The notes: a model not told the origin generated them from the letters alone. Positions 13,645 through 20,924 are shown, counted from the first letter of the stretch. The stretch: DNA of 29,888 nucleotides from a virus (IMGVR_UViG_3300044949_002752:1-29888); one strand, 5' to 3'. A program made the numbers and translations.

Positions 13645-14844
13645 TTACGACTTATGTGGCTGCGATTCCTCGGGGCGAAGATCCTCGCTCTGGGCAGGCT
13701 CAGCGCGGGTCACCTTCTCCTCGTGGCCTTCGCTCGTCGGCTTCCTGCCGTCGACGACCGCCTCGGGCTTTTTCTCGGTGAGCTTGAATACTGTGCTGCC
13801 CGCCTTCTTCTCTTCTTTCTTTTTCTTCTTGCTGCCAACCGGGCGGCAAGAGTCTTCGCTGTACGGTGCTTTGCCCGGAACCGGCTCGTAGCCCTTCCAG
13901 CACCGCGCGAGCTTGAGCAGCTCACCAGCGCTGGCCTTCTTGGCCTCGAGATTGGGCAGCATCCGAGAGATCATGTCTTTGTTCTTGGTAAGGAACTCGT
14001 ACTGCTGCATCGCTTCCTGCGCGGAAAGCTTCGGGTCGCGACCCATAAGAACCGTCGCGCCCATCTGAGGGCTCAGCCCGGAAAGACGACCGAGCTGGCT
14101 GGCCGTGTCGCTCTTGCCGCCAAAAAACGAGCCGAGGTTGTAAAGCATCTTGCCCGAGAACCGCCGGGCGTCATCGCCGAACACACCGCCACTGGCGCCC
14201 CCCAGCGCCGCGGCGCCAAGACCGAGCGCACCGAGACCGAGGCCTCCGAGGCCGCCCTTTCGGCCCATGTATCCGCCAAGCAGCGCCAGGGGGACGCCAG
14301 CACCAATCGCATATCGAGCTTCAACCGGCAGGCTCTTCCACATGTCCGTGGCGCGCTGACTAAAGCCGCCCAGACCAGCTGCAGGAGCAGCCGCCGGAGC
14401 TTTCATCGCGGCGGCAGGCGCACCAGGCGCGCCGCCCTTGCCTTTGAGTGCTGCAGCGCCCGCGCCGAGAATCCCGGCTCCCGTCGCCACGTTAAGCGGA
14501 TTGAACTTGCTGGTGTGCGCCACGCCGGTCAGCTTCTCGGCACCACGCTGCAGTGCGCCAACGGTCTTCGTACCCAGGCCTTTGGCTGCCTGCGACGCGT
14601 CCCACAGCGCCTTGTTCACACCCGGAGAAAACGACGGGTTGATGCCGGGGCGCGTCAGCGCAACGCCGACATCACCCAGCACGTTGCCCGCGCGCCGCGC
14701 CGTGTTCAGCGCAAAGCCACCAAGGCCGCCGGGAATACCAGCCACAGCCGCGGGGGCCGCGGTGGCAGCACGGCCGAGCACCGCCGGAGCGCCGCGCACG
14801 GCCTTGAGGATGTCGGCAACGTTAACTGCTTCTTTCTCGGTCAT
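13645..14844 (-). CDS. Ala/Gly/Pro-rich putative structural protein
   Basis: The 399-residue product starts MTEKEAVNVADILK, continues with long alanine, glycine and proline-rich stretches (about residues 15-60, 85-150 and 175-215, the last with hydrophobic glycine-rich LGGLGLGALGLGAAALGG), and ends with a highly charged lysine/glutamate-rich tail from about 325. No family is recognised. The ATG at 14844 overlaps the TGA of the cupin gene by ATGA; a longer reading starting upstream would run inside the cupin gene and is unlikely. It is one of five proteins of this style in the window, which suggests a set of virion-internal or ejected proteins. Confidence 0.8.
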   Translation of the reverse strand: MTEKEAVNVADILKAVRGAPAVLGRAATAAPAAVAGIPGGLGGFALNTARRAGNVLGDVGVALTRPGINPSFSPGVNKALWDASQAAKGLGTKTVGALQRGAEKLTGVAHTSKFNPLNVATGAGILGAGAAALKGKGGAPGAPAAAMKAPAAAPAAGLGGFSQRATDMWKSLPVEARYAIGAGVPLALLGGYMGRKGGLGGLGLGALGLGAAALGGASGGVFGDDARRFSGKMLYNLGSFFGGKSDTASQLGRLSGLSPQMGATVLMGRDPKLSAQEAMQQYEFLTKNKDMISRMLPNLEAKKASAGELLKLARCWKGYEPVPGKAPYSEDSCRPVGSKKKKKEEKKAGSTVFKLTEKKPEAVVDGRKPTSEGHEEKVTRAEPAQSEDLRPEESQPHKS

Positions 14845-15245
14845 GTTTCGTCGTCCTTGTCTGCTGCGTCTTGTTGTCCAGCCCGTACGACGTCCTTGTC
14901 GTTGTGGTGCGTGCTGAACTCGGTAATTACAGAGTCTTCTACACCCTCGAAACGGTGCCACATGCCCGGTGGAATGTGGAAGGCCATGTCGGGCGTCAGA
15001 GTAATCTGCGCCGCATGGCCGACATCCTCGTCCCAGCCGTAGGTCAGAATGATTTTACCAGACTCGAGATACATCACCTCGTCCTTCACCCGGTGGTGGT
15101 GAAAAGAGCAAGATTTGCCCTTCTTGACGTGGAGCTTCTTGCCGCAGTACCGGCCGTTGTAGATCCAGTCCTCGTGGCCCCAAGACTTTTCCACGTAAAC
15201 GCGCTGCTCGACGTTAAGAATGAACCGGGCGGCGGGTGCGACCAT
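14841..15245 (-). CDS. Cupin-domain protein
   Basis: The 134-residue product has a complete cupin motif 1, G(X)5HXH(X)4E(X)6G, spanning Gly43 to Gly63 with His49, His51 and Glu56 as metal ligands. It also has a matching motif 2 around IPPGMWHRF (91-99) with His97. It most resembles the mannose-6-phosphate isomerase type II cupin domain (WGHEDWI near residue 22 also fits), which would link it to sugar-nucleotide metabolism, though small cupins have many activities. The ATG at 15245 has GGAGG five bases upstream; a TTG four codons earlier is inside that ribosome site and is rejected. It is coupled to the Ala/Gly-rich gene downstream. Confidence 0.88.
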   Translation of the reverse strand: MVAPAARFILNVEQRVYVEKSWGHEDWIYNGRYCGKKLHVKKGKSCSFHHHRVKDEVMYLESGKIILTYGWDEDVGHAAQITLTPDMAFHIPPGMWHRFEGVEDSVITEFSTHHNDKDVVRAGQQDAADKDDET

Positions 15246-15283
15246 GCAAGCCTCCAAAAACAGTTACGGAACAGAAAAAACAG

Positions 15284-15529
15284 TTACCGAGGACCGGTGT
15301 TCGTCGTTTTCGTTTTTTGCACGCGGCGCACGTCTTCCTGAAACGCCCGGAAGCCATCTTCACAGATGCTGTTCTCAACGCCGTCGGGACTCAGAATCGG
15401 CCGACTGCACTGCGGACAAAGTCTGCAGTGCGACGCGAAGAGCGACTCGGGCTGGGTGCTCACAGCCGGGACGATTGGCGCGGCGCAGCCAACCAAGAGC
15501 GCCAACAGAATCGCGACAAGGAGTGTCAT
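15284..15529 (-). CDS. Small lipoprotein with cysteine cluster
   Basis: The 81-residue product begins with a hydrophobic signal (about residues 2-13) ending in LLVGC, a good lipobox with Cys15 as the lipidated residue. The mature part carries HCRLCPQC and a further cysteine after about 19 residues, which looks like a zinc-binding or disulfide-bonded knuckle. Possible roles include superinfection exclusion or an outer-membrane spanin, but spanins rarely have such cysteines. Its ATG overlaps the TGA of the MazG-like gene by ATGA. A lipoprotein signal implies a Gram-negative-type or at least lipoprotein-processing host. Confidence 0.75.
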   Translation of the reverse strand: MTLLVAILLALLVGCAAPIVPAVSTQPESLFASHCRLCPQCSRPILSPDGVENSICEDGFRAFQEDVRRVQKTKTTNTGPR

Positions 15530-15837
15530 GCCTTCTCCTCTTTTACAAACACACCCTCGGGCGTGAGCGTGCCACGGCGGTCTTTAATTTCTTCGTACGC
15601 GGCGGCTAACGAGCCGCACAGCGACAAGCCGGAGAGCTGCGCGTAGATGATCAGCGTTACGAGCACGTCGCCCAACCCGTCGGTCATACCAGCAGGGTCG
15701 CGCTTGAGCGTGGCGTCAGCCAGTTCTCCCAGTTCGCTCATTGTTTTCATGAGCTGCGCCTGGGGCGTGCTGTTGGGAATGATCCGTCGCGCTGCTGCCC
15801 AGTCTTCCACTGCCAGAATCAACTCGTTCAGCGTCAT
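15526..15837 (-). CDS. MazG-like nucleotide pyrophosphohydrolase
   Basis: The 103-residue product has the all-alpha NTP pyrophosphatase pattern: MKTMSELGELADATLKRD (the ExxE-type metal site of helix 1), DGLGDVLVTLIIYAQLSGLSL (the ExxD-like second site, here DxxGD), and AAAYEEIKDRRG. Such enzymes hydrolyse non-canonical or regulatory nucleotides to monophosphates, and phage versions have been proposed to influence host nucleotide signalling. The ATG at 15837 has GGAG nine bases upstream; a TTG five codons earlier is less likely. The 5' end overlaps the zinc-ribbon frame by about 120 bases in another frame. Confidence 0.87.
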   Translation of the reverse strand: MTLNELILAVEDWAAARRIIPNSTPQAQLMKTMSELGELADATLKRDPAGMTDGLGDVLVTLIIYAQLSGLSLCGSLAAAYEEIKDRRGTLTPEGVFVKEEKA

Positions 15838-15976
15838 GCGCCGCTTCTCCAAGAGGGTAGCTGCAAGGGCCGCCCTCGCAGCAGGTCTCCAAGATCATAT
15901 GGCAGTTCGGGCAAATACGCTTGCCGCGAATCTCAATGGTCTCGGTGGCGCAAGCGTAACAAAGTCCTGAATTCAT
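15716..15976 (-). CDS. Zinc-ribbon protein overlapping the MazG-like gene
   Basis: The 86-residue frame starts at ATG 15976 with GAGG five bases upstream. Its first 40 residues form a clear zinc ribbon: CYAC (Cys6, Cys9), then ICPNCHMILETCCEGGPC with Cys22, Cys25, Cys32, Cys33 and Cys38. The remaining residues are low-complexity and lie in the region that overlaps the MazG-like gene, so the C-terminal half may be a by-product of the overlapping frame. The first half is well supported as coding. Such small ribbons often bind nucleic acid or partner proteins; no more can be said. Confidence 0.65.
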   Translation of the reverse strand: MNSGLCYACATETIEIRGKRICPNCHMILETCCEGGPCSYPLGEAAHDAERVDSGSGRLGSSATDHSQQHAPGAAHENNERTGRTG

Positions 15977-15985
15977 GCCAGCCTC

Positions 15986-15997
15986 AAAGATATTTAT
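15986..15997. promoter_or_regulatory. AAAGATATTTAT variant of the recurring element
   Basis: An imperfect copy of the AAAGATATCT element overlaps the stop of the sulfotransferase-like gene and ends 10 bases before the start of the zinc-ribbon gene. On the minus strand it reads ATAAATATCTTTGAGG, running straight into the ribosome site. Compare the copies at 17334 and 20903, which also flank starts. Confidence 0.35.
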
Positions 15998-16605
15998 GCC
16001 TGTCGTACCTGAACAAGATTAAGCGCGGCCGCCCGTTGTTCAGGCGTTGGCGAAATACTGGTGAAACAAATGAGCCGCTCAATCTCCGCTTCCGGCTGCG
16101 ACAGAAGATCGTAAAAACCTATCGTAAGCGTCTTTGCTGCGTGCGGCTCGAGGTCTGCGTTACGTTTTTCAAGCATGGCCGCAAAAGAACGCTGCGTGAT
16201 TTCTACAGGCCAACCAAAATGACGATGCGCTGAGGCGACTGACTCTTCTACCGGGCGCTCCGTGCGCACAAATAACACGTCGCCCCAAGCCTCTACTAGC
16301 TCGGGCACCAGCAGGCAGAGCAGCGGATGCTTGCCGCCAAAAACACGGTTGGCATCAGTGCGCCGCCGCATCTGCGCCCAGTCGCGCAGAAGTGCGACAC
16401 GGGCATCGCGCTCGATTAACGGCGCTAGGTCCGGCTCTGAGAAACATCGGCGGCAAATGTCAACAAGCTGCCGCGCCTCGAAATATCTGTGCTCTGGTAT
16501 TTCGTACAGGCTATTGCCCATGCAAACGCCGAGTTCGTGCAGCACGCCTGCCGTAACTGACGTGCCGCTGCGAAACTGGCCGAGCACAGCGATGATCGGC
16601 GGCAT
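15994..16605 (-). CDS. Sulfotransferase-like P-loop protein
   Basis: The 203-residue product begins with IIAVLGQFRSGTSVTAGVLHELGV, a PAPS-binding loop (the RSGTS pattern) of the sulfotransferase family. FGGKHPLLCLLVPEL and VLFVRTERPVEESVASAHRHFGW match the central region and the 3'-phosphate-binding R...S motif. Family members transfer sulfate from PAPS to sugars, proteins or small molecules. The size is slightly short for a full enzyme, and some phage homologues have unknown activity. ATG 16605 is chosen over an upstream TTG; no strong ribosome site is visible. The neighbours include Ala/Gly-rich and zinc-ribbon genes, not a clear glycan cluster. Confidence 0.83.
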   Translation of the reverse strand: MPPIIAVLGQFRSGTSVTAGVLHELGVCMGNSLYEIPEHRYFEARQLVDICRRCFSEPDLAPLIERDARVALLRDWAQMRRRTDANRVFGGKHPLLCLLVPELVEAWGDVLFVRTERPVEESVASAHRHFGWPVEITQRSFAAMLEKRNADLEPHAAKTLTIGFYDLLSQPEAEIERLICFTSISPTPEQRAAALNLVQVRQA

Positions 16606-16633
16606 ACGCAAACCAGCCGAGAAGTTTTGCGGT

Positions 16634-17317
16634 TTACCAGAGAACCTTGACCGGTTTCTGGAACCGAATGCCGCCGCCGGTTCCCATGCCGCCGACGTCT
16701 ACCGGCGACCTGAACCGCATGTTCGGAATGCGCACGGGCGAGCGAAAGTTCACGCCCTGGCTATCGACCACAACGGGATTGCGCAGCGTGTTATAGCCGC
16801 CGTAAAGCGCAAGCCCGGCGCCCAACGCCGCAGGCACGCCGCCCCTGCTAATTGACTGCGCCGCGTTGCCAAAGCCCCGCGTCATTCCGGGCAGGCCGCC
16901 AGTAACAAGACCAGTGACCGGCTTCGTCACGGCGTAAGCGCCGCGAGCCATGTTGCCGACACCGCGGGCCATCGTCGGCGCGCCGCGGACGACAGCCGCG
17001 CCAGCCGTGCCCAAACCGCGCGCTATAGTGCCCAGCGCGCCAAGAACACCCGACTGCTTCTCAGAAACGAGAGCGACAAGCTGCGCCTCAAAACTTGAGG
17101 TCTTCTGGCTCGCGGCGGTGGCGTCATGCTCGGCCAGCGCGTGCGGCGCTGAGATCGGCATCTGGGTCACGCTCGTCGGACCCTGCTGCGGGAGCGGCAC
17201 GGGCGCGGGCTCGGGAAGCGGCGGAGACGACGGCGCCACAGGGTCGCGCTGCCCAATCTGCTGCATGAGCATCTGCGGAATGTACTGATTGGCAAACTTG
17301 AAAGCGGGCGATTCCAT
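16634..17317 (-). CDS. Ala/Gly-rich putative virion protein
   Basis: The 227-residue product has a short N-terminal helix region, a proline-rich linker (about 26-60), a segment SSFEAQLVALVSEKQSG that weakly recalls the shared FEFG motif of the two upstream genes, a long alanine/glycine-rich middle (about 95-175), and a C-terminal tail with repeated RSPV/RFxxPV phrases (about 190-225). No family recognised. The ATG at 17317 has GGAGGGG seven bases upstream; a TTG five codons upstream is inside that site and is rejected. One AGATATCT copy lies just upstream (17334-17341). Confidence 0.8.
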   Translation of the reverse strand: MESPAFKFANQYIPQMLMQQIGQRDPVAPSSPPLPEPAPVPLPQQGPTSVTQMPISAPHALAEHDATAASQKTSSFEAQLVALVSEKQSGVLGALGTIARGLGTAGAAVVRGAPTMARGVGNMARGAYAVTKPVTGLVTGGLPGMTRGFGNAAQSISRGGVPAALGAGLALYGGYNTLRNPVVVDSQGVNFRSPVRIPNMRFRSPVDVGGMGTGGGIRFQKPVKVLW

Positions 17318-17333
17318 GAACCCCTCCGGCAAT

Positions 17334-17341
17334 AGATATCT
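17334..17341. promoter_or_regulatory. AGATATCT element before the 227-residue protein gene
   Basis: This copy reads CTAAAGATATCTATTG on the minus strand. It begins at the stop codon of the preceding gene and ends about 17 bases before the ATG at 17317, immediately 5' of the GGAGGGG ribosome site. It could be a promoter-type or operator element, or a feature of the mRNA leader. Confidence 0.4.
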
Positions 17342-17977
17342 TTAGCGCTGCGGCATCACGGACTGGCCAGCCTGCTGCGCGCGCTGCACAATCGGCGTGG
17401 GCGGTTTTGGGTTACCACCGGTATGGAACATTGCGCCCACCGTCAACGGATTTCGAACCGCGGCGTTCACCGTCGCCTGTACAGGGCTTTTCATAAACGT
17501 CGCGCCCGCACGAACCGGCACGACTTTCTGAATACCCCGAGAGAGCGCCTGCTCGGCCTGCGCGCCCAGCCGCCCAGCTGCGGCACCACCGGCTGAACCG
17601 AGCGCGCGCCCGGCAGTGACAGCGCCGCGGCCCGCCACGTGAAGCCCGGTCTGCACGGCGCCACGGGCTGCTTGCGGCAACAGCGTGCTGGCGCCCGCCG
17701 ACGCCCCGGCGCGCATCAGACCCCCGCCGAGGCTCTTCAAGCCGCCGGTAATCGCCCCGCCACCAACCAGGCTCAGGCCTGTAGAGGCCACGTTGCCGAG
17801 CGCGCCCAGATAGTTCCCCGAGCGCAGCGAGTTGTAGGTGTCGTAAATGCCCGTCGGCACACCCGTCCAAGGGTTCGAGTAAAGGGCCATGTCGGCAAGA
17901 ATGCCGCGGGCCTCTTTCTCGGCAGCCTCCTTGGAGAGCGAGCCGAAGTGCCGACCAAACTCGTATGGCGTGGTCAT
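17342..17977 (-). CDS. Ala/Gly-rich virion-type protein with FEFG-like N-terminus
   Basis: The 211-residue product starts MTTPYEFGRHFGSLSKEAAEKEA. This aligns with the N-terminus of the next gene upstream (FEFGYAVGNLEKQA), sharing E-F-G, the second G, L, K and A. The middle and C-terminal parts (about 55-165) are alanine/glycine-rich and hydrophobic. No enzymatic motif is visible. A short conserved N-terminus followed by low-complexity sequence suggests a targeting peptide for packaging into the head or for processing, as in phages that load internal proteins; this is inference. GGAGGG precedes the ATG. Confidence 0.82.
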   Translation of the reverse strand: MTTPYEFGRHFGSLSKEAAEKEARGILADMALYSNPWTGVPTGIYDTYNSLRSGNYLGALGNVASTGLSLVGGGAITGGLKSLGGGLMRAGASAGASTLLPQAARGAVQTGLHVAGRGAVTAGRALGSAGGAAAGRLGAQAEQALSRGIQKVVPVRAGATFMKSPVQATVNAAVRNPLTVGAMFHTGGNPKPPTPIVQRAQQAGQSVMPQR

Positions 17978-17999
17978 GCCTAGTCCCTCCGAGAAATGG

Positions 18000-18659
18000 T
18001 TACTTGTTCTTCCGCCAGTTCTCGAAGTTCGTCTGCATCTTCTTGCCCGCGTCGACCGTCTTGTTGGCGACGGTCTTCGCGGTCGCGGTGGCCTTGCCAG
18101 CCATCTGCTTGGTCTTGTCCATCACGGTCTGGGCAGCGTCGCCCACCATGCCCGCCTGCTTGCCCGCGTACGAAGCTGGGCCCATCGCCTTGTGTGCGCC
18201 CATCAGACCGCCAATTGCGCCCACCCCGCCGCCGACCAGCTGCGCGGGAATTTGATATTTCTGCGGCAGCAAACGAGAAACACTATTGCCGAGTCCCATG
18301 CCAACAGCGGTGCCTACACCGGCGCCAGCGCCGTAACCAACACCGCGCCCGGCGGCCTCGACTTTGTTGCCCTTGCCCGCCAAGAGACCATGCAAAAGAC
18401 CGCCATAGCCTGCTCCGGCAAGCATCGTCTCAGCGCCCGGAAAAGCGCGCGACACATCGCCAGCCACAGTCTTCACGCCCTGACCAGCCATGCCCGCGAG
18501 GCGCTTGCCAGTCTCGAGCGTCTGTCGCGCGGCATCACGGAACGGCGCGCCTTGAACACCCTTTCCGGCAATCGTGGCCGGAAGATTACCCGCCAGCGTG
18601 AAATTTACAGCCTGCTTCTCAAGATTGCCGACAGCGTAACCAAATTCGAAGGCGTTCAT
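18000..18659 (-). CDS. Ala/Gly-rich virion-type protein with FEFG N-terminus
   Basis: The 219-residue product begins MNAFEFGYAVGNLEKQAVNF, the clearest copy of the motif shared with the downstream gene. The centre contains long glycine-rich hydrophobic stretches (about 80-130 and 140-160) and the C-terminus is a lysine-rich helical region with MDKTKQMAGKATATAKTVANKT-like heptads (about 180-205). No known domain. The ATG has a strong AAGGAG site six bases upstream. A 22-base gap separates it from the downstream gene, so the two are probably expressed together. Confidence 0.83.
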   Translation of the reverse strand: MNAFEFGYAVGNLEKQAVNFTLAGNLPATIAGKGVQGAPFRDAARQTLETGKRLAGMAGQGVKTVAGDVSRAFPGAETMLAGAGYGGLLHGLLAGKGNKVEAAGRGVGYGAGAGVGTAVGMGLGNSVSRLLPQKYQIPAQLVGGGVGAIGGLMGAHKAMGPASYAGKQAGMVGDAAQTVMDKTKQMAGKATATAKTVANKTVDAGKKMQTNFENWRKNK

Positions 18660-18721
18660 GATGACTCCTTAAACCCTAAAAATGTAGACCGTGAGCGACC
18701 CGGTCATGATACCAAACCCCC

Positions 18722-19078
18722 CTAGATACGCGCCACGGCCGGAATAAACTGCTGTTCGTAGACGCAGTAAACTTCGGCGTAGGCCACGCCCCAGGCGGCG
18801 TCGTGGGCCAGTTTGTTGAACGCGTCGTCGTCCTTGGCGGCGTCCAGCATGTGGTTCCAAGCCTTGGCGTGCGCCCACTCATGGAGCAAGACGTCCATGG
18901 TCCGGGCTTCATCGAGCTTCTTGTCGATCTCGATAAAGAACTTTTTGCCGTCCTTCCAGCAGCGCCCCTCGAGCCGTTTGGGGAGCTGCACCCGCTTCAC
19001 GGAGATCGTGTAAGCCGGTGGGCAGTGCTTTTTGAGCGTGCGTACCAGGGTTTGGTACTTCGAGAAGCGAGCCGCCAT
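18722..19078 (-). CDS. SprT-like / HExxH metalloprotease-like protein
   Basis: The 118-residue product has MDVLLHEWAHAKAW with His66-Glu67-x-x-His70, the zinc-binding HExxH motif of gluzincin-type or SprT-like peptidases. The preceding strand (KKFFIEIDKKLDEA) fits the edge strand of that fold. It is small for a full protease and may be a minimal metallopeptidase domain; the third zinc ligand is not obvious. The ATG at 19078 has GGGAG about eight bases upstream; a longer reading of 59 extra residues crosses the intergenic hairpin and is rejected. The ribosome site lies within a possible hairpin (19084-19125). Confidence 0.82.
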   Translation of the reverse strand: MAARFSKYQTLVRTLKKHCPPAYTISVKRVQLPKRLEGRCWKDGKKFFIEIDKKLDEARTMDVLLHEWAHAKAWNHMLDAAKDDDAFNKLAHDAAWGVAYAEVYCVYEQQFIPAVARI

Positions 19079-19083
19079 GCTCT

Positions 19084-19125
19084 GGCTCCCTGGAGGGGGT
19101 CCCAGGCATCCTTGCCGGGGGAGCC
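19084..19125 (-). promoter_or_regulatory. Leader hairpin that can hide the ribosome site
   Basis: In the minus-strand transcript GGCTCCC (19125-19119) can pair with GGGAGCC (19090-19084). The latter contains the GGGAG ribosome site of the metalloprotease gene, so the fold would block initiation. A smaller alternative stem, CCTGG with CCAGG, lies inside the loop. A TATACT box (19133-19128) stands just upstream, but no -35 box is evident. This could be a translational switch or only chance pairing. Confidence 0.4.
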
Positions 19126-19137
19126 TTAGTATACCGG

Positions 19138-19551
19138 TTACAGAACAAAGGCTTCTCGAAACGCCTGATCCACCTGTTCCTCGGTCAAACCAAGCGCGGC
19201 GGCCAGCGGAATTAGCATGGGGTGCGCGCGTTCGACGTAGGGCGCCCACTCCCACTCTACCTTGACTAAGTCGCGCTGCATCGGGTCGGGAATGTTATCA
19301 ATAGCCGCGTCGACCGTTGCGAGCGAGATACCGTGCAGAACGAGCCACAGCCGAATCTGCCGCGCTGACACGTTAGTCGGCACCGGAGCAAGCACTTCCG
19401 GCGCGCGCTGCCAACCCTCGGGCAACTCGTCGTCGGGAACAACGGTGTAGCCTTCTTCAGGCGCCCACGTTTCGGGCAAATCGAGCCGCAAGAACGTCTC
19501 GACATAGCCGTCCGGCCGGATCAACGCCCACGATGTTTGATTTGCGCCCAT
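19138..19551 (-). CDS. Small tail-associated protein (putative)
   Basis: The 137-residue product begins ANQTSWALIRPDGYVETFL. Its C-terminal half has NVSARQIRLWLVLHGISLATVDAAIDNIP and a helical end ALGLTEEQVDQAFREA. This two-part layout, a small beta domain then a helical bundle, resembles phage tail-fibre assembly or tail-accessory proteins found downstream of fibre genes, but I cannot name a family with certainty. The ATG at 19551 begins two bases after the TAA of the glycine-rich gene; a GTG four codons upstream is also possible. Confidence 0.72.
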   Translation of the reverse strand: MGANQTSWALIRPDGYVETFLRLDLPETWAPEEGYTVVPDDELPEGWQRAPEVLAPVPTNVSARQIRLWLVLHGISLATVDAAIDNIPDPMQRDLVKVEWEWAPYVERAHPMLIPLAAALGLTEEQVDQAFREAFVL

Positions 19552-19553
19552 GT

Positions 19554-20522
19554 TTAGTACCACACGTAAATACGAACTACACCGTCGCCGCCGTTGCCAC
19601 CGGCTCCGCCCGTAGCGCCATTCGTGCCGCCTCCGCCTCCGCCACCACCACCGCCCGGGAAAGCACCGTTGCCGCCACTACCGCCGCCGCCTGCTGCGTT
19701 CCCGCCGCCTCCGCCTCCACCGCCACCAGACCCGCCGCAGTACGCGGGCAAGGCGTCGCCGCCGTTGCCGCCGGTGTTTGCGCCGCCAAGACCGGAGTTC
19801 GCCGCCGCTGGAACAGCCCGCGTAATTTCGTTGTAGTAACCCGCGCCGCCAGCGAACGCCGTATTTGCTGTATTAACGCCACCGCCCCCGGCGCCGGGCT
19901 GAGCAGCCATGCCGTTACCAGTATTAGAGCCAGTTCCAACAGCAGAGCCGCCGCCGCCCGCGCTACCCGGCCACGTTGATACCCACGCCGCACCACCGCC
20001 GGTCACGCCCGAGCCGTTTGTTCCGCCAGCCGACGCCGTTGTATTCCAAGCAACACACAAATACTTAATTAGCGCTGTTGTTGGACCGGCGAGGCTGTTA
20101 AACCCGACCAATTGTGCGACATAAGTCTGCCCGCCAGCAACGCCAGCATTACCGTTTGTGTCGTTTGTCGTGGGCGCCGCGCCGCCTGCGCCGCCAGCGC
20201 CGACCGCAATGACTAACTCACGCCGATCTTCAAGCAGACTGGTGTGAATAGACCACACCGATTTGCCGCCTGTTCCGCCTCCCGCGCCGCCGGACCGAAA
20301 AGTACCAGCCGCGCCGCGTCGGCCAGACCCACCACCACCGCCGCCGCCAACGCACTCGATAGTAATGTACGATGCGTTTTGCGGAATGTTCCAGACGTAC
20401 GTGCCCATGCTGCCGCGGCCTTGCGCGCCCAGAGGCGCGGACGTCCGCGTGAACTCGAACATCTCGACCGTCGGCCGCCCACGTGTATTGCTCTTTCCCT
20501 GACCGAGAATACCCGGATTCAT
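19554..20522 (-). CDS. Polyglycine tail/receptor-binding protein
   Basis: The 322-residue product has a short N-terminal domain (about 1-60: MFEFTRTSAPLGAQGRGSMGTYVW and ITIECVGGGG), then a chain of glycine-rich loops, with runs of up to nine glycines. Between them lie hydrophobic strands such as ELVIAVGAGGAGG, and it ends VVRIYVWY. The pattern fits the polyglycine-sandwich adhesins seen at phage fibre tips (as in T-even gp38-type tips) and the GGxGG-rich proteins in tail operons. The ATG overlaps the TGA of the upstream gene and has GGAG about eight bases upstream. A host-recognition role is inferred. Confidence 0.8.
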   Translation of the reverse strand: MNPGILGQGKSNTRGRPTVEMFEFTRTSAPLGAQGRGSMGTYVWNIPQNASYITIECVGGGGGGGSGRRGAAGTFRSGGAGGGTGGKSVWSIHTSLLEDRRELVIAVGAGGAGGAAPTTNDTNGNAGVAGGQTYVAQLVGFNSLAGPTTALIKYLCVAWNTTASAGGTNGSGVTGGGAAWVSTWPGSAGGGGSAVGTGSNTGNGMAAQPGAGGGGVNTANTAFAGGAGYYNEITRAVPAAANSGLGGANTGGNGGDALPAYCGGSGGGGGGGGGNAAGGGGSGGNGAFPGGGGGGGGGGTNGATGGAGGNGGDGVVRIYVWY

Positions 20523-20902
20523 AGATCGGCTCCGAGCACAAACACATTGAACGTCTCGGCAACATGCGTCGATGCGCGAATGCTCCATGACGCGCTGGGC
20601 AGCACGAGATTGTCGTAGGTCTTGGTCGTGCGATAAGCGGCCACAAAATGGCTCGCTGTGTTGGCCGGAATGGGAAACTCGTCGAACATACGCGTGTTGG
20701 TGCCATCGTGAAGATACAGCCGCACCATGCCCGCGGTTGTCGTGCCCGTGCCTTCAATTGTGATCTCGTTGATGCGCGTGCCAGCGGCGACGCCCGTCAA
20801 GATCGTGGCAATCGTGCCAGTGCCGTCGCGATTGGTATTGGCGGTGCTGACTTGCCCCAGGCCGATACGGGGCGTCGTCGCAAATGCGGGCTGCGTTGCC
20901 AT
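20519..20902 (-). CDS. Small structural protein of the tail-fibre cluster
   Basis: The 127-residue product (RIGLGQVSTANTNRDGTGTIATILTG, then TRINEITIEGTGTTTAGMVRLYL and AYRTTKTYDNLVLPS) looks like a beta-rich jelly-roll or sandwich protein, as often found among phage fibre and decoration genes. No definite family. An AAGGAG ribosome site lies upstream, and between it and the ATG sits ATAGATATCT, so the recurring palindrome overlaps the start codon (20901-20912). Overlap with the polyglycine gene indicates coupled translation. Confidence 0.75.
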   Translation of the reverse strand: MATQPAFATTPRIGLGQVSTANTNRDGTGTIATILTGVAAGTRINEITIEGTGTTTAGMVRLYLHDGTNTRMFDEFPIPANTASHFVAAYRTTKTYDNLVLPSASWSIRASTHVAETFNVFVLGADL

Positions 20903-20912
20903 AGATATCTAT
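20901..20912. promoter_or_regulatory. ATAGATATCTAT palindrome on the start codon
   Basis: A perfect 12-base palindrome covers the first two bases of the start codon and the bases between the ribosome site and the ATG on the minus strand (AATAGATATCTATG). A bound protein or fold here could compete directly with ribosome entry. It is the copy placed most tightly on a start. Confidence 0.4.
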
Positions 20913-20924
20913 TCTCCTTCAGGC

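Noticed and set aside
13525-15042. A 505-codon plus-strand frame opposite the Ala/Gly-rich and cupin genes
   Set aside because: The minus strand has the cupin motif and ATGA coupling. The plus product is arginine/leucine-rich without domain, as expected from antisense of GC-rich code.
19079-19255. Longer start for the metalloprotease gene (59 extra residues)
   Set aside because: It would run through the leader hairpin and the end of the neighbouring gene and lacks a ribosome site; the ATG at 19078 has one.
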